From positions 248,001 through 312,000 of the forward strand of contig JARULA010000002.1 in assembly GCA_029688995.1 (NCBI GenBank): a stretch of 64,000 nt of DNA, written 5' to 3'. The number at the start of each line of letters is the position of its first letter. Position 1 is the stretch's first letter. Shown here piece by piece: positions 28,000 through 37,216 of the stretch. Below the pieces are notes generated by a model. That model was given only the letters and a program-made list of their open reading frames with translations. It did not search any database and was not told where the DNA came from. The translations under genes and the position numbers were made by a program. This DNA comes from Marinilabiliaceae bacterium ANBcel2. Its GTDB lineage: Bacteria; Bacteroidota; Bacteroidia; Bacteroidales; Marinilabiliaceae.

Positions 28000-29052
28000 T
28001 TATTTGTCCTGATTTTCGGGTCTAAGAGTTCTCACAGCTGCACCTGCATTCCACATTTCAGATTCACGCAGCTCCTTAAGCTCCTCTTCGAGTTTGATGC
28101 GGTAGTCTGACTGGCTGTTTGCGTCAATTGATCTTTGAGCTTCATTTCCTTTTGCGACTTCATCATATAGTTCGGTAAATACAGGCATAGTTGCATCACG
28201 AAACTTTTTCCACCAATCAAGTGCTCCTCGCTGAGCAGTAGTTGAGCAGTTTGCATACATCCAATCCATTCCGTTTTCGGCAACTAATGGCATTAAACTT
28301 TGAGTTAACTCCTCTACTGTTTCATTGAAAGCTTCTGAGGGAGAGTGTCCGTTTTTACGAAGAACGTCGTACTGAGCAGCAAAAATTCCCTGAATTGCAC
28401 CCATTAATGTTCCGCGCTCTCCTGTAAGGTCACTGTAAACCTCCTTTTTGAATGTTGTCCCAAAAAGATATCCGCTTCCCACACCTATACCAAGTGCTAT
28501 TACTTTCTCTTTTGCTTTTCCTGTTGCATCCTGAAAAATAGCATAACTGGAGTTAAGACCTCTATCTTCAAGGAACATTCTGCGAAGACTTGTTCCTGAA
28601 CCTTTGGGTGCTATAAGGATAACATCTACATCTTTTGGCGGAATTATACCGGTTCTATCCTTATAGGTAATTCCAAATCCATGTGAAAAGTAGAGGGTTT
28701 TACCAGGTTTCAGATATTTTTTTACAGTAGGCCATACAGCTATCTGTCCTGCATCTGAAAGTAGATACTGGATAATTGTTCCCTTATCAAGAGCCTCTTC
28801 GATTGGAAAAAGTGTTTTTCCGGGCTCCCAACCATCGGCAACAGCTTTGTCCCATGTTTTAGAGTCTTTTCTTTGACCAACAATAACATTGAATCCGTTA
28901 TCTTTAAGATTCAATGCTTGTCCGGGGCCTTGTACTCCATATCCTATTACTGCGATAGTTTCATTTTTCAGTACTTCTTGAGCCTTTGTTAAAGGAAACT
29001 CTTCGCGTGTTACTACATTTTCTTCGGTTCCTCCGAAATTAATTTTAGCCAT
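28000..29052 (-). CDS. ilvC: Ketol-acid reductoisomerase
   Basis: Mg2+- and NAD(P)H-dependent isomerisation and reduction of acetolactate or acetohydroxybutyrate, shared by valine, leucine and isoleucine synthesis. The 350-residue length indicates the short class I enzyme. The Rossmann loop GYGVQGPGQALNL, VIVGQRKDSKTW, the substrate region SHGFGITYKD, APKGSGTSLRR and the metal-binding acidic residues in EVYSDLTGERGTLMG are visible. ATG at 29052, 46 bp after ilvN, in the ilv-leu cluster. Confidence 0.97.
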   Translation of the reverse strand: MAKINFGGTEENVVTREEFPLTKAQEVLKNETIAVIGYGVQGPGQALNLKDNGFNVIVGQRKDSKTWDKAVADGWEPGKTLFPIEEALDKGTIIQYLLSDAGQIAVWPTVKKYLKPGKTLYFSHGFGITYKDRTGIIPPKDVDVILIAPKGSGTSLRRMFLEDRGLNSSYAIFQDATGKAKEKVIALGIGVGSGYLFGTTFKKEVYSDLTGERGTLMGAIQGIFAAQYDVLRKNGHSPSEAFNETVEELTQSLMPLVAENGMDWMYANCSTTAQRGALDWWKKFRDATMPVFTELYDEVAKGNEAQRSIDANSQSDYRIKLEEELKELRESEMWNAGAAVRTLRPENQDK

Positions 29053-29098
29053 AGCTTTTCTTGTTAATTGTGTTATTTGGGATTAAACAATATAAAAA

Positions 29099-29671
29099 TT
29101 AGTTGTATAAACTTGTTGGTTCATCTTCATAATCTATATCATCAAAATCAAGCTTTTTGAGATATTTCTCTAACAGCTCTGTTTTTAGTTTTGTAATAGC
29201 GATTCTTCCCGATCTTGTGAATTGGGTTACTCCATATTGATCCAGCTGCTCGAAAAGTTCTTGTGTCTCACTTTTATGACCCGTCTTTTCAATAACTGTA
29301 TATTCAGATGTAATCTCTAATATTCGTGCACTATATTTTCGTACAATATTTTCTATCTCGTTACCGTTAAGAATCATTTCTGTAGGCACCTTGTAGAGAG
29401 CAACTTCCTGATGTATAATTTCATCAGCTTTAAAGTAGAAACATTTAATAACATCAATTTTTTTCTCAATTTGCTTAGCGGTTTTTTCTACCTCTTCTTG
29501 ATTGCTAAATACAACAATTGTGAATTTGTGAATTCCTAAAATTGCCGATTCTGATGTGGTTAAGCTTTCGATATTAAGGTGTCGCCGGGTAAATACACTT
29601 GTAATTTGGTTTAGTAAACCCACATGATTTTCTGAAAATATTGTGAATGTAAACTCTTGTTGAATTGCCAT
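29099..29671 (-). CDS. ilvN: Acetolactate synthase regulatory (small) subunit
   Basis: Regulatory subunit that activates the catalytic subunit and confers valine feedback inhibition. The 190-residue protein has an N-terminal ACT domain (FTIFSENHVGLLNQITSVFTRR, NIESLTTSES) and a C-terminal ACT-like domain with AxIL-type and RSGRIAITK segments. That is the usual two-domain, about 160-190 residue form. It lies 39 bp after ilvB and 46 bp before ilvC. The name ilvH is equally used. Confidence 0.94.
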   Translation of the reverse strand: MAIQQEFTFTIFSENHVGLLNQITSVFTRRHLNIESLTTSESAILGIHKFTIVVFSNQEEVEKTAKQIEKKIDVIKCFYFKADEIIHQEVALYKVPTEMILNGNEIENIVRKYSARILEITSEYTVIEKTGHKSETQELFEQLDQYGVTQFTRSGRIAITKLKTELLEKYLKKLDFDDIDYEDEPTSLYN

Positions 29672-29710
29672 GATTTTGAATTTTATTGGTTAAACAGTTA
29701 AGCGTTACAC

Positions 29711-31447
29711 CTATTCGAGTCTGATATCTGACACAGATGCTCCGGCCGGTACCATTGGGAAAACATTTCCCTCTTTTTCTACTAATACCTCAAGAAGATA
29801 GGGGCCATTATGGGTTATCATCTTTTCTACTGCATTTTGAAGATCTTCTCTATTGGTGACTTTGTTGGATTCAATTTTGTATCCTTTTGCAATAGTTTGA
29901 AAATCAGGATTTATAAGATTGGTCGATGAGTATCTGCTTTCAAAAAAGAGTTCTTGCCATTGCCTTACCATACCAAGATAGTTATTATTTAGCAGCACAA
30001 TTTTTACAGGGATTTTTGATTGCAAGATAGTTCCCATCTCTTGGATTGTCATTTGTAGTCCTCCATCTCCAACAAAGAGACATACAGGTCGTTCGGGATT
30101 TCCTAATTTTGCCCCTATCGCAGCGGGTAGCCCGAACCCCATAGTTCCAAGTCCGCCCGAGGTAACAACACTTCTCGACTGTTTAAATTTAAAGTATCTG
30201 CTACTCATCATTTGGTGTTGTCCAACATCTGTTACCATTATGGCATCATCATTAAATGCAGTTGATACTTTATGGATAACCTCACCCATTTTTATTCCAC
30301 CCGTTGGCGGATTTATCTCTTTCTCTATAATACGTGTTTTTTCAATTCTATCACATGCTTTAAACTCTTCGAGCCAGCTCTCATGATTGTTTTTATTCAC
30401 CTTTTCGGTTAATAGTGGCAGAGAATCTTTAACATCACCCAGTACCGGGACGTCGGCATGTACGTTTTTATTTATCTCTGCAGGGTCAATTTCAAGATGA
30501 ATTACTTTAGCTTTAATTGCATAACTGTTAAGGTCTCCTGTCACTCTGTCGTCAAATCGCATACCAATGGCAATAATAAGGTCTGCCTCATTTGTTTTTA
30601 TGTTTGGTCCGTAATTACCATGCATTCCCAGCATTCCTATATTCAATGGATGGTTTGAGGGGATAGACGATAATCCTAAGAGTGTCCATGCAACAGGTAT
30701 TCCTGTTTTTTCGGCAAAGGTGATCAATTCTTGTTCTGCATTTCCTAAAATAATTCCTTGTCCGGCCAGTATCATAGGCTTTTTTGCCAGATTTATTAAT
30801 TGAACCGCAGATTCAATTGATGATTTATCGATAGTTGGTCTTGGTATATAACTTCTTATTGATTTAATCTTCTTATAGAGGTAATCAAATTGGGCTGTTT
30901 GTGCATCCTTGGTTATATCAATAAGTACCGGTCCGGGCCTTCCGCTACGTGCAATAAAGAATGCCTTGGCTATAGCGTATGGTATATCTTCAGCTTTTTT
31001 TACCTGAAAATTCCATTTCGTGATGGGTTGTGTAATACCTACCACGTCGGTCTCCTGAAAAGCATCGGTTCCTAGTAAAGAAGATCCTACCTGTCCTGTT
31101 ATTACCACTAATGGAGTTGAGTCAAGCATTGCATCTGCCAGTCCGGTTACAGTATTGGTGGCTCCCGGCCCCGAAGTAACCATTGCTACCCCTGTTTTGC
31201 CAGTTACGCGTGCGAATCCTTGTGCTGCATGTATGGCTCCCTGTTCGTGGCGAACTAAAATATGGTTTACCTCTTTTTCAAAGTTATAGAGTGCATCATA
31301 AGTAGGAATCATTGCTCCACCAGGATAACCGAATATGGTTTCGGTCTCTTCGGCAATTAAAGATCTAATTATTGCTTCTGCTCCTGTCATATTTACTGCT
31401 TGCCTCTTTTTTGTCTCTTTCATCTCTGTTTTGGTTTGTGTTTCCAT
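29711..31447 (-). CDS. ilvB: Acetolactate synthase catalytic (large) subunit
   Basis: Thiamine-diphosphate and FAD-containing enzyme that forms acetolactate from two pyruvates, or acetohydroxybutyrate from pyruvate and 2-ketobutyrate. The 578-residue protein has the catalytic glutamate region GYPGGAMIPTYDAL, HEQGAIHAAQGFAR, TSGPGATN, the central FAD-type domain and the TPP motif GDGGLQMTIQEMGT...NNNYLG. ATG at 31447, 34 bp after ilvD. The name ilvI is also used for this subunit. Confidence 0.96.
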   Translation of the reverse strand: METQTKTEMKETKKRQAVNMTGAEAIIRSLIAEETETIFGYPGGAMIPTYDALYNFEKEVNHILVRHEQGAIHAAQGFARVTGKTGVAMVTSGPGATNTVTGLADAMLDSTPLVVITGQVGSSLLGTDAFQETDVVGITQPITKWNFQVKKAEDIPYAIAKAFFIARSGRPGPVLIDITKDAQTAQFDYLYKKIKSIRSYIPRPTIDKSSIESAVQLINLAKKPMILAGQGIILGNAEQELITFAEKTGIPVAWTLLGLSSIPSNHPLNIGMLGMHGNYGPNIKTNEADLIIAIGMRFDDRVTGDLNSYAIKAKVIHLEIDPAEINKNVHADVPVLGDVKDSLPLLTEKVNKNNHESWLEEFKACDRIEKTRIIEKEINPPTGGIKMGEVIHKVSTAFNDDAIMVTDVGQHQMMSSRYFKFKQSRSVVTSGGLGTMGFGLPAAIGAKLGNPERPVCLFVGDGGLQMTIQEMGTILQSKIPVKIVLLNNNYLGMVRQWQELFFESRYSSTNLINPDFQTIAKGYKIESNKVTNREDLQNAVEKMITHNGPYLLEVLVEKEGNVFPMVPAGASVSDIRLE

Positions 31448-31481
31448 GGCATTTAGCTTCTAAAAGGATTCAAATAAAAAA

Positions 31482-33326
31482 TTAATTATTGCACTCATCG
31501 GGAAGTATTCTTACGGCTCCCATATCCGCCGAAGTTACCATTGAGGCGTAGGCTTTTAGGGCTTTAGATACAGTTCTTTTTCTGTTTGCAGGCCTATAAG
31601 CATTTTTGCCTTTACTCTCCTCTTTCGATCTTCTTTTATTGAGTTCTTCCTTGTCAATTAAAACATTGATGCTTCTTTTGGGGATATCTATCTCTATGGG
31701 ATCCCCGTTTTGCACTAATGCGATAGCACCTCCTGCAGCTGCTTCAGGGGATGCATGACCTATAGATAAACCTGAGGTTCCACCCGAAAAACGACCATCT
31801 GTTAAAAGAGCACACTTTTTATCCAGTTTTTTTGATTTCAAATATGATGTGGGATATAACATTTCCTGCATTCCCGGTCCGCCTTTTGGTCCTTCATACC
31901 TTATAATTACAATATCTCCTTCTTTTACTTTTCCTGACAGTATTCCCTCTGAGGCCTCATCTTGTGATTCAAAAACTTTGGCAACTCCTTTAAATTTAAA
32001 TATAGACTCATCAACTCCTGCTGTTTTAACTATACATCCTTTTTCAGCAATATTTCCTGAAAGAATTGCCAATCCTCCATCTTTAAAATATGCACTTTCT
32101 ACATCTCTTATACAGCCATTTTTTCTGTCTGTATCAAGCTCACTATATTCAGCTTTTTGCGATCCCATTTTTAAATTAACAAAACCTCCCGGCGCACTTT
32201 TGTATAAATTTTCAGCCTTCTTTTCAACCTTTGATTTTTTTATATCCCATTCTGCAATGGCTGCTGATAAATTTGGATAGTCAACCCTGTTTACCAATCC
32301 ATCTATTAATCCTCCTCTTTCCAATTCTGCTAATATCCCCAAAATTCCTCCTGCGCGGTTAACATCTTCGATATGGTAATCGCTGTTTGGAGATACTTTG
32401 CATAAAACCGGTGTTTTACGTGAGAGTTTATCTATATCACTCATTGTAAAATCTACTTCGGCCTCCTGTGCTATTGCTAATAGGTGCAATACTGTATTAG
32501 TAGAGCCTCCCATAGCTATATCAAGAGTCATTGCATTTAAAAAGGCTTCTTTTGTGGCGATGTTTCTCGGTAGTACCGAAGTATCACCATCCTGATAATA
32601 TTTGTAAGCAAGTTTTACTATTTGTGAAGCTGCATCTTCAAAAAGCTTCTGTCGGTTTACATGTGTGGCCACTACTGTTCCGTTTCCCGGCAAAGCTAAT
32701 CCAAGTGCTTCGTTAAGGCAGTTCATTGAATTTGCTGTGAACATTCCTGAGCATGATCCACAGGTTGGACAGGCATTTTGTTCAACTTCAAGCAACTCTT
32801 CATTTGAAACTGTATCATCTGCTGCCATTACCATTGAATCTACAAGATCAAGGGCTTTATCTTTTGATTTGCCCGCTTCCATTGGTCCGCCTGAAACAAA
32901 AACAACCGGAATATTAATTCTCATTGCTGCCATAAGCATTCCGGGGGTAATTTTATCACAGTTACTTATACATATCATTGCATCTGCCTGATGCGCATTT
33001 ACCATATATTCGGTGCTATCTGCTATTAAATCCCTGGATGGTAAAGAGTATAACATCCCATCATGCCCCATTGCAATACCATCATCTATGGCTATAGTAT
33101 TAAACTCTGCAGCAAAACAACCCTGAGCTTCAATTAGTTCTTTTACTTTTTGCCCTATTTCATGTAAATGCGCATGACCGGGAACAAATTGTGTAAATGA
33201 ATTGACAATAGCAATCAGGGGACGCCCCATCTGTTCATCTTTCATACCGTTTGCACGCCAAAGGCTTCTTGCACCAGCCATCTTTCTTCCCTGAGTTGTG
33301 GTATTACTTCTTAAAGGTATTTGCAT
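31482..33326 (-). CDS. ilvD: Dihydroxy-acid dehydratase
   Basis: Iron-sulfur dehydratase producing 2-ketoisovalerate and 2-keto-3-methylvalerate. The 614-residue protein matches the family. Cluster cysteines lie in [11 protein letters not shown] and [18 protein letters not shown], and the C terminus has [17 protein letters not shown]. It is the first structural gene of the ilv-leu cluster. Upstream, within 240 bp, are a promoter, a leader peptide and an attenuator, so transcription into this gene should depend on branched-chain aminoacyl-tRNA supply. ATG at 33326, 47 bp after the terminator. Confidence 0.97.
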   Translation of the reverse strand: MQIPLRSNTTTQGRKMAGARSLWRANGMKDEQMGRPLIAIVNSFTQFVPGHAHLHEIGQKVKELIEAQGCFAAEFNTIAIDDGIAMGHDGMLYSLPSRDLIADSTEYMVNAHQADAMICISNCDKITPGMLMAAMRINIPVVFVSGGPMEAGKSKDKALDLVDSMVMAADDTVSNEELLEVEQNACPTCGSCSGMFTANSMNCLNEALGLALPGNGTVVATHVNRQKLFEDAASQIVKLAYKYYQDGDTSVLPRNIATKEAFLNAMTLDIAMGGSTNTVLHLLAIAQEAEVDFTMSDIDKLSRKTPVLCKVSPNSDYHIEDVNRAGGILGILAELERGGLIDGLVNRVDYPNLSAAIAEWDIKKSKVEKKAENLYKSAPGGFVNLKMGSQKAEYSELDTDRKNGCIRDVESAYFKDGGLAILSGNIAEKGCIVKTAGVDESIFKFKGVAKVFESQDEASEGILSGKVKEGDIVIIRYEGPKGGPGMQEMLYPTSYLKSKKLDKKCALLTDGRFSGGTSGLSIGHASPEAAAGGAIALVQNGDPIEIDIPKRSINVLIDKEELNKRRSKEESKGKNAYRPANRKRTVSKALKAYASMVTSADMGAVRILPDECNN

Positions 33327-33372
33327 TTTATATAGGTTTTCTGTATTATTTTATTAAATGTTCTAAAATGAA

Positions 33373-33408
33373 AAAAGCCCCTCTCACAGAGAAGTGAGAG
33401 GGGCTTTT
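33373..33408 (-). terminator. Intrinsic terminator (attenuator) before ilvD
   Basis: On the minus strand AAAAGCCCCTCTCAC and GTGAGAGGGGCTTTT form a perfect 15-bp stem with loop TTCTCT, followed by more T residues. It sits between the leader peptide and ilvD with no gene end for it to serve, so it must act as an attenuator. Confidence 0.93.
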
Positions 33409-33498
33409 AAATTACTTAAACGTTATAATGTTTTGCATACCAATCTCACTTCTCTAATGGTGAACCACGAGAATAATCACGACAACGAGAATGAGAGA
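33373..33498 (-). promoter_or_regulatory. Branched-chain amino acid attenuator (1:2, 2:3, 3:4 alternative pairing)
   Basis: Four mutually exclusive segments can be read on the minus strand. Segment 1 is TCTCATTCTC (33496-33487), in leader codons 6-9. Segment 2 is AGAGAAGTGAGA (33455-33444), which begins in the leader stop codon. Segment 3 is TCTCACTTCTCT (33399-33388), the exact complement of segment 2, covering the inner 5' arm and loop of the terminator. Segment 4 is the terminator 3' arm. A ribosome finishing the leader would cover segment 2 and let the terminator form. A ribosome stalled in the Leu/Ile/Val run would leave segment 2 free to pair with segment 3 and allow read-through. The complementarity is seen; the mechanism follows the enterobacterial ilv/leu model. 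Confidence 0.88.
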
Positions 33499-33513
33499 TG
33501 CAAATAGTTTCAT
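33454..33513 (-). CDS. ilv-leu operon leader peptide
   Basis: A 19-codon reading frame encodes MKLFASLILVVVIILVVHH and ends in TAG. Twelve of its residues are Leu (4), Ile (3) or Val (5), and residues 7-17 are an unbroken run of them. It lies 17-25 nt after the predicted transcription start and about 45 nt before the attenuator terminator. This composition and position identify it as a sensor leader for charged tRNA-Leu, -Ile and -Val, in the manner of enterobacterial IlvL/LeuL. It is too short for standard gene prediction. The short hydrophobic peptide itself probably has no function after synthesis. Confidence 0.88.
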   Translation of the reverse strand: MKLFASLILVVVIILVVHH

Positions 33514-33535
33514 AATTCTTTCTTTATCTTCAATG

Positions 33536-33565
33536 CAAATGTATGAATTTTGTTATTAAAACAAA
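33536..33565 (-). promoter_or_regulatory. Promoter of the ilv-leu cluster
   Basis: On the minus strand TTTG (33565-33562) and TACATTTG (33543-33536) are spaced by 18 bp, matching the Bacteroidota -33 and -7 boxes. The leader peptide starts 22 bp after the -7 box. Confidence 0.75.
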
Positions 33566-33759
33566 TTATTTTTTTTAAAAAAACATCGATTTTTTTATTT
33601 TAAAATAACTTTTAATTATAGGTTTTTCTCTAATACTAAACAAAATAGATCGGGTGTTGTTCATTAAACAACCCGATGATTTCTTAAAAATTGTTGGAGT
33701 TTTATAATCATGTCGGGCTTAGTTCCTACTCTTTACTATCTTTATAAAAAAAATGATAT

Positions 33760-34194
33760 ATGGATATTTCTTTGTCACACTTTAATCATTTAACGCCCGT
33801 TCAAATTAGGTTTAATGATGCTGATAGTTTGGGACACATTAATAATGCTGTTATTCAGGAATATTTTGATCTTGGACGGATAAACTATTTTGACAAAGTA
33901 TTGGGGGATCGTTTAGGCAGGGCGGGCCAAAATGTTGTAATAGTATCTTATACAACAGATTTTCTTACAGAATCTATACCTTATAATTCATTTTCTGTTT
34001 ATACAAAAGTAACTCGGTTGGGTCAAAAGAGTTTTAATATGTTACAGTGGCTTGTAAAGTCGGGTAATTCATTGCCAAATGCAACGTGTAACTCTGTTAT
34101 GGCAGGTTTTAACCGAAATACTCATCAGGGATTGGTTATTCCGGATGAGTGGAGAGACTCTTTTAATCATTTTGAAAAGAGCGAACTGTTTTAA
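33760..34194 (+). CDS. Acyl-CoA thioesterase, 4HBT hot-dog family
   Basis: A 144-residue single hot-dog protein of the 4-hydroxybenzoyl-CoA thioesterase/YbgC-like group. It hydrolyses acyl-CoA or acyl-ACP thioesters in the cytoplasm. The diagnostic N-terminal motif RFNDADSLGHINNAVIQEYFDLGR has the catalytic Asp and the HxNN helix start. The rest (VVIVSYTTDFLTESIPYNSFSVYTKV) matches the beta sheet of the fold. Substrate is unknown. It is a lone plus-strand gene between the divergent ilv leader region and the convergent rimM, from which it is separated by only 5 bp. Confidence 0.88.
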   Translation: MDISLSHFNHLTPVQIRFNDADSLGHINNAVIQEYFDLGRINYFDKVLGDRLGRAGQNVVIVSYTTDFLTESIPYNSFSVYTKVTRLGQKSFNMLQWLVKSGNSLPNATCNSVMAGFNRNTHQGLVIPDEWRDSFNHFEKSELF

Positions 34195-34199
34195 TCATT

Positions 34200-34724
34200 T
34201 TACAGATCGATTAAACCTATTGGTAAATCTAAAATTACTCTTTTTTTACTATAATTAAATTCAACAATAAAGTTACCGTTTAAGGGTATTAATATCTCTT
34301 TTCCATTTGACTCTATCTCTATAAGGGGGTTATGTTTAATTTTTGTTATTCCTTTTATAACTCCTATATGTCCATGGGTTAGCTCAATTACTTCGCAATT
34401 TATAAGTGTTTGAGGATCGTTATCGGGAGATATTATTGAGTGGTCACACTCTATCTCTTCTGTTGAATAGATAGCAGAGTTAATAAAAATTTTACTGGAG
34501 TGTATCAGATAGTCGGGCTCAATTAATATTTTTTGGGCCGATACAATATTGAAAGATTTCACCTTAAAGGGTATAAGCTCTTTGTTTAATTCGATTATTA
34601 TATATTGTGGATTATATTCTGTAAAAGCTGTAAAGTCCCGAAAAGGTTCAATAGCGAGAACTTCTTTTACTCTATTTACCTTTGTCACTACCCCTATATA
34701 TTGAAGCTTCTCTTTATTGAACAT
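34200..34724 (-). CDS. rimM: Ribosome maturation factor RimM
   Basis: 16S rRNA processing factor that binds S19 during 30S head assembly. The 174-residue length fits. The C-terminal PRC-barrel end, GKEILIPLNGNFIVEFNYSKKRVILDLPIGLIDL-like (shown here in part), is the clearest family signature. The N-terminal domain (YIGVVTKVNRVKEVLAIEPF) is diverged and lacks the usual HGxxGE. The position just downstream of rpsP, as in the rpsP-rimM-trmD-rplS operon of many bacteria, supports the call. trmD and rplS are absent here. A hairpin (34770-34796) lies between rpsP and rimM. Confidence 0.88.
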   Translation of the reverse strand: MFNKEKLQYIGVVTKVNRVKEVLAIEPFRDFTAFTEYNPQYIIIELNKELIPFKVKSFNIVSAQKILIEPDYLIHSSKIFINSAIYSTEEIECDHSIISPDNDPQTLINCEVIELTHGHIGVIKGITKIKHNPLIEIESNGKEILIPLNGNFIVEFNYSKKRVILDLPIGLIDL

Positions 34725-34769
34725 TTTTTAACTCTTTTAGATTGGGAGTCGAATTAAAAGAAAAATAGA

Positions 34770-34796
34770 AAACCCGACCTGATTTAGGCCGGGTTT
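34770..34796 (-). terminator. Hairpin between rpsP and rimM
   Basis: On the minus strand AAACCCGGCCT pairs with AGGTCGGGTTT (one G-U) around a 5-base loop, followed by a T-rich stretch. It lies 49 bp after the rpsP stop and 46 bp before the rimM start, so it may terminate or attenuate rpsP transcripts. Confidence 0.7.
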
Positions 34797-34844
34797 AAAT
34801 TTTTATCCCTGAAAGTCAGGCTGCGAAATAAAATATTATATTTT

Positions 34845-35399
34845 TTACTCTGCTTTTGACTCTTCAGATTGATCCTGATTGGATGCTTCATCAGATGGAG
34901 CATCTTCTTTAGCCTTAGCGGCTTCAGCTTCGGCTGCCATTTCTGAACTTTTTTTGGCAATTTTTTCAGCTCTTGCAGCATTTACTTTAGCTTCAGCTTC
35001 AATACGCTTTTTAGTGCTACTCTCTTTTTCGCTGGTAAGCTTGTCAATTTCTGCCTGAATTTTAGCCTCTTTCTCTTCCATCCACTTCTGGTAGCGGCGT
35101 TCTGCTTCAGCTTCATCAAAAGCTCCTTTTTTCACACCTTCTAATAGATGTTTTTTCATTAAAACACCTTTACGACTTAAAATCGTACGGGTTGTATCGG
35201 TAGGTTGAGCGCCTTTGAAAAGCCAGTCAAGTGCTTTTTCTTTGTCTAAATCAATAGAAGCAGGATTAGTGTTGGGATTGTAAGATCCAATCCTTTCAAT
35301 GTACCTGCCATCTCGTGGCGCCCTGCTGTCTGCTACCACTATGTGGTAGAAGGCATACCTCTTACGACCGTGTCTTGCTAATCTAATTTTTACGGGCAT
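34845..35399 (-). CDS. rpsP: 30S ribosomal protein S16 with long C-terminal extension
   Basis: Small-subunit ribosomal protein needed for 30S assembly. Residues 1-80 are classical S16: [34 protein letters not shown]-type start and [15 protein letters not shown]. At 184 residues it is about twice the E. coli protein. The extra 100 residues are Ala/Glu/Lys-rich, probably a long helix followed by a disordered acidic tail. Such tails are common in Bacteroidota S16. ATG at 35399. A -7 box is at 35443-35450. rimM follows on the same strand. Confidence 0.95.
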   Translation of the reverse strand: MPVKIRLARHGRKRYAFYHIVVADSRAPRDGRYIERIGSYNPNTNPASIDLDKEKALDWLFKGAQPTDTTRTILSRKGVLMKKHLLEGVKKGAFDEAEAERRYQKWMEEKEAKIQAEIDKLTSEKESSTKKRIEAEAKVNAARAEKIAKKSSEMAAEAEAAKAKEDAPSDEASNQDQSEESKAE

Positions 35400-35442
35400 G
35401 TTTTAAAATTAATTATTGTTCAACCTACATTATTTTGAGCCG

Positions 35443-35450
35443 CAAATATA
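35443..35450 (-). promoter_or_regulatory. Candidate -7 box for rpsP
   Basis: TATATTTG on the minus strand fits TAnnTTTG, 43 bp upstream of rpsP. No clear -33 box at normal spacing. Confidence 0.4.
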
Positions 35451-35678
35451 CTATCTTTTTATTGATTAATGATTTATTATCCTAACTATTTTTAAAATAT
35501 AGGGTTGTAATATTTTACGTTGTAGAGTTTATAGCTTTTTTAAATTGAAAATAATTTATATCTTAAAGGAGCATTTTTAATTATTAGTTTTTGAAAAGTG
35601 TATAAAAAATGGTTAAACCTTTTTTATGATCTCTATATTAAATTTAGTTGTTAATTATTGAAATAATTTTTTTTACTT

Positions 35679-37139
35679 ATGAAAGATGACAAGAAAAGAT
35701 TAACCACAGCATCGGGCAGACCTTATTTTGAGAATGAGGATAGTATGACTGTTGGCAAACGTGGACCTGTTTTGTTGCAGGATCACTACCTTCATGAGAA
35801 ACTTGCACATTTTAACAGAGAACGTATTCCTGAACGGGTTGTGCATGCAAAAGGGTCAGGTGCTTTTGGAACTTTTAAAGTTACTGCGGATATATCAAAG
35901 TATACCAGAGCGTGTCTCTTTAGTCGCGTAGGCAATGAGTGTTCGGTTTTTGTACGTTTTTCTACAGTTGGGGGCGAAAAGGGTAGCGCCGACTCTGAGC
36001 GTGATCCTCGTGGTTTTGCTGTTAAATTGTATACGCGCGAGGGTAATTGGGATCTTGTAGGGAATAATACTCCTGTCTTTTTTATAAAGGATGCCAAAAA
36101 GTTTCCTGATTTTATTCATACTCAAAAAAGAGATCCTTACACAAATCTTAAATCTCCAACTATGATGTGGGATTATTGGAGTTTGAACCCCGAGAGTCTT
36201 CATCAGGTTATGATTTTATTTAGCGACCGGGGAACTCCTGATGGATTTAGACATATGAATGGATATGGAAGCCATACTTTTTCAATGATTAATGATAAAG
36301 ATGAGAGAGTATGGGTTAAGTTTCATTTTAAAACCGATCAGGGTAACAAAACTTTAACCGGTGCACAAGCCGATGAGATGAGAGGTAAGGATCCTGATTT
36401 TGCACAAAGAGACTTGGTTGAAGCAATTAAATCAAAAAAATTCCCATCATGGACTTTTTATATTCAGGTGATGACCGAGGAGCAGGCTAAAAAATTTAAG
36501 TGGAATCCTTTTGATTTAACTAAGATATGGCCACATAGTGAATTTCCTTTAATTGAGGCAGGTCGAATGGAGCTTAACAGGGTTCCTGAAAATTATTTTG
36601 CTGATGTTGAGCAGGCTGCTTTTGCCCCTTCTAACTTAATTGATGGGATAGGCTTATCTCCTGATAAGATGTTGCAGGGAAGAATTTTTGCTTATCCTGA
36701 TGCTCACAGATATCGTTTAGGCGGTAATTATGAGCAGATTCCTGTCAATCGTCCTGTTTGTCCGGTGCATAATTACCAACGAGATGGACATATGACTGTT
36801 AACGGAAATGGTGGAGCTGCTCCAAATTATTATCCTAACAGTTATGATGAGATTGTTGCCGATAAGAAATATAAAGAACCCGGGCAGCAACTTAATTCAG
36901 ATTATGCAGATAGTTATGATAGAAATGATAATGAGGATGATCATTATACGCAGCCTGGAGATCTCTTTAGAAAGGTGATGACCCATCAGCAAAGAGAGAA
37001 TACTATTAATAATTTTATTGATGGTATGAGTGGTATAGAGGGACCTAAGCGGGAAGAGATAATAAAGCGTCAGCTGGAACATTTTAAAAAAGTTGATAGT
37101 GAACTTGCTGATAAGGTAGCTAAAGGCCTTGGTTTTTAA
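35679..37139 (+). CDS. katA: Monofunctional heme catalase
   Basis: Decomposes hydrogen peroxide to water and oxygen. The 486-residue small-subunit form matches clade 3 catalases. Active-site His56 lies in RVVHAKGSGAFG and Asn129 in VGNNTPVFF. The heme-ligand tyrosine is in RIFAYPDAHRYRLG near residue 345. No signal peptide is seen, so it is cytoplasmic. The gene stands alone: 279 bp from rpsP upstream and ending in a perfect terminator. No OxyR or PerR gene is nearby and no clean promoter box was found. It implies exposure to oxygen. Confidence 0.96.
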   Translation: MKDDKKRLTTASGRPYFENEDSMTVGKRGPVLLQDHYLHEKLAHFNRERIPERVVHAKGSGAFGTFKVTADISKYTRACLFSRVGNECSVFVRFSTVGGEKGSADSERDPRGFAVKLYTREGNWDLVGNNTPVFFIKDAKKFPDFIHTQKRDPYTNLKSPTMMWDYWSLNPESLHQVMILFSDRGTPDGFRHMNGYGSHTFSMINDKDERVWVKFHFKTDQGNKTLTGAQADEMRGKDPDFAQRDLVEAIKSKKFPSWTFYIQVMTEEQAKKFKWNPFDLTKIWPHSEFPLIEAGRMELNRVPENYFADVEQAAFAPSNLIDGIGLSPDKMLQGRIFAYPDAHRYRLGGNYEQIPVNRPVCPVHNYQRDGHMTVNGNGGAAPNYYPNSYDEIVADKKYKEPGQQLNSDYADSYDRNDNEDDHYTQPGDLFRKVMTHQQRENTINNFIDGMSGIEGPKREEIIKRQLEHFKKVDSELADKVAKGLGF

Positions 37140-37160
37140 AGTTTGCACTTTAATTTACAC

Positions 37161-37198
37161 AAAAATAGGGGACTGTAATTTTACAGTCCCCTATTTTT
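37161..37198. terminator. Perfect 18-bp bidirectional terminator
   Basis: AAAAATAGGGGACTGTAA and its exact reverse complement flank a 2-base centre (37179-37180). T tracts occur on both strands. It lies 22 bp after the katA stop and 19 bp before the stop of the opposing lipoprotein gene. Confidence 0.93.
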
Positions 37199-37216
37199 CT
37201 CATTAAATATAGATTT

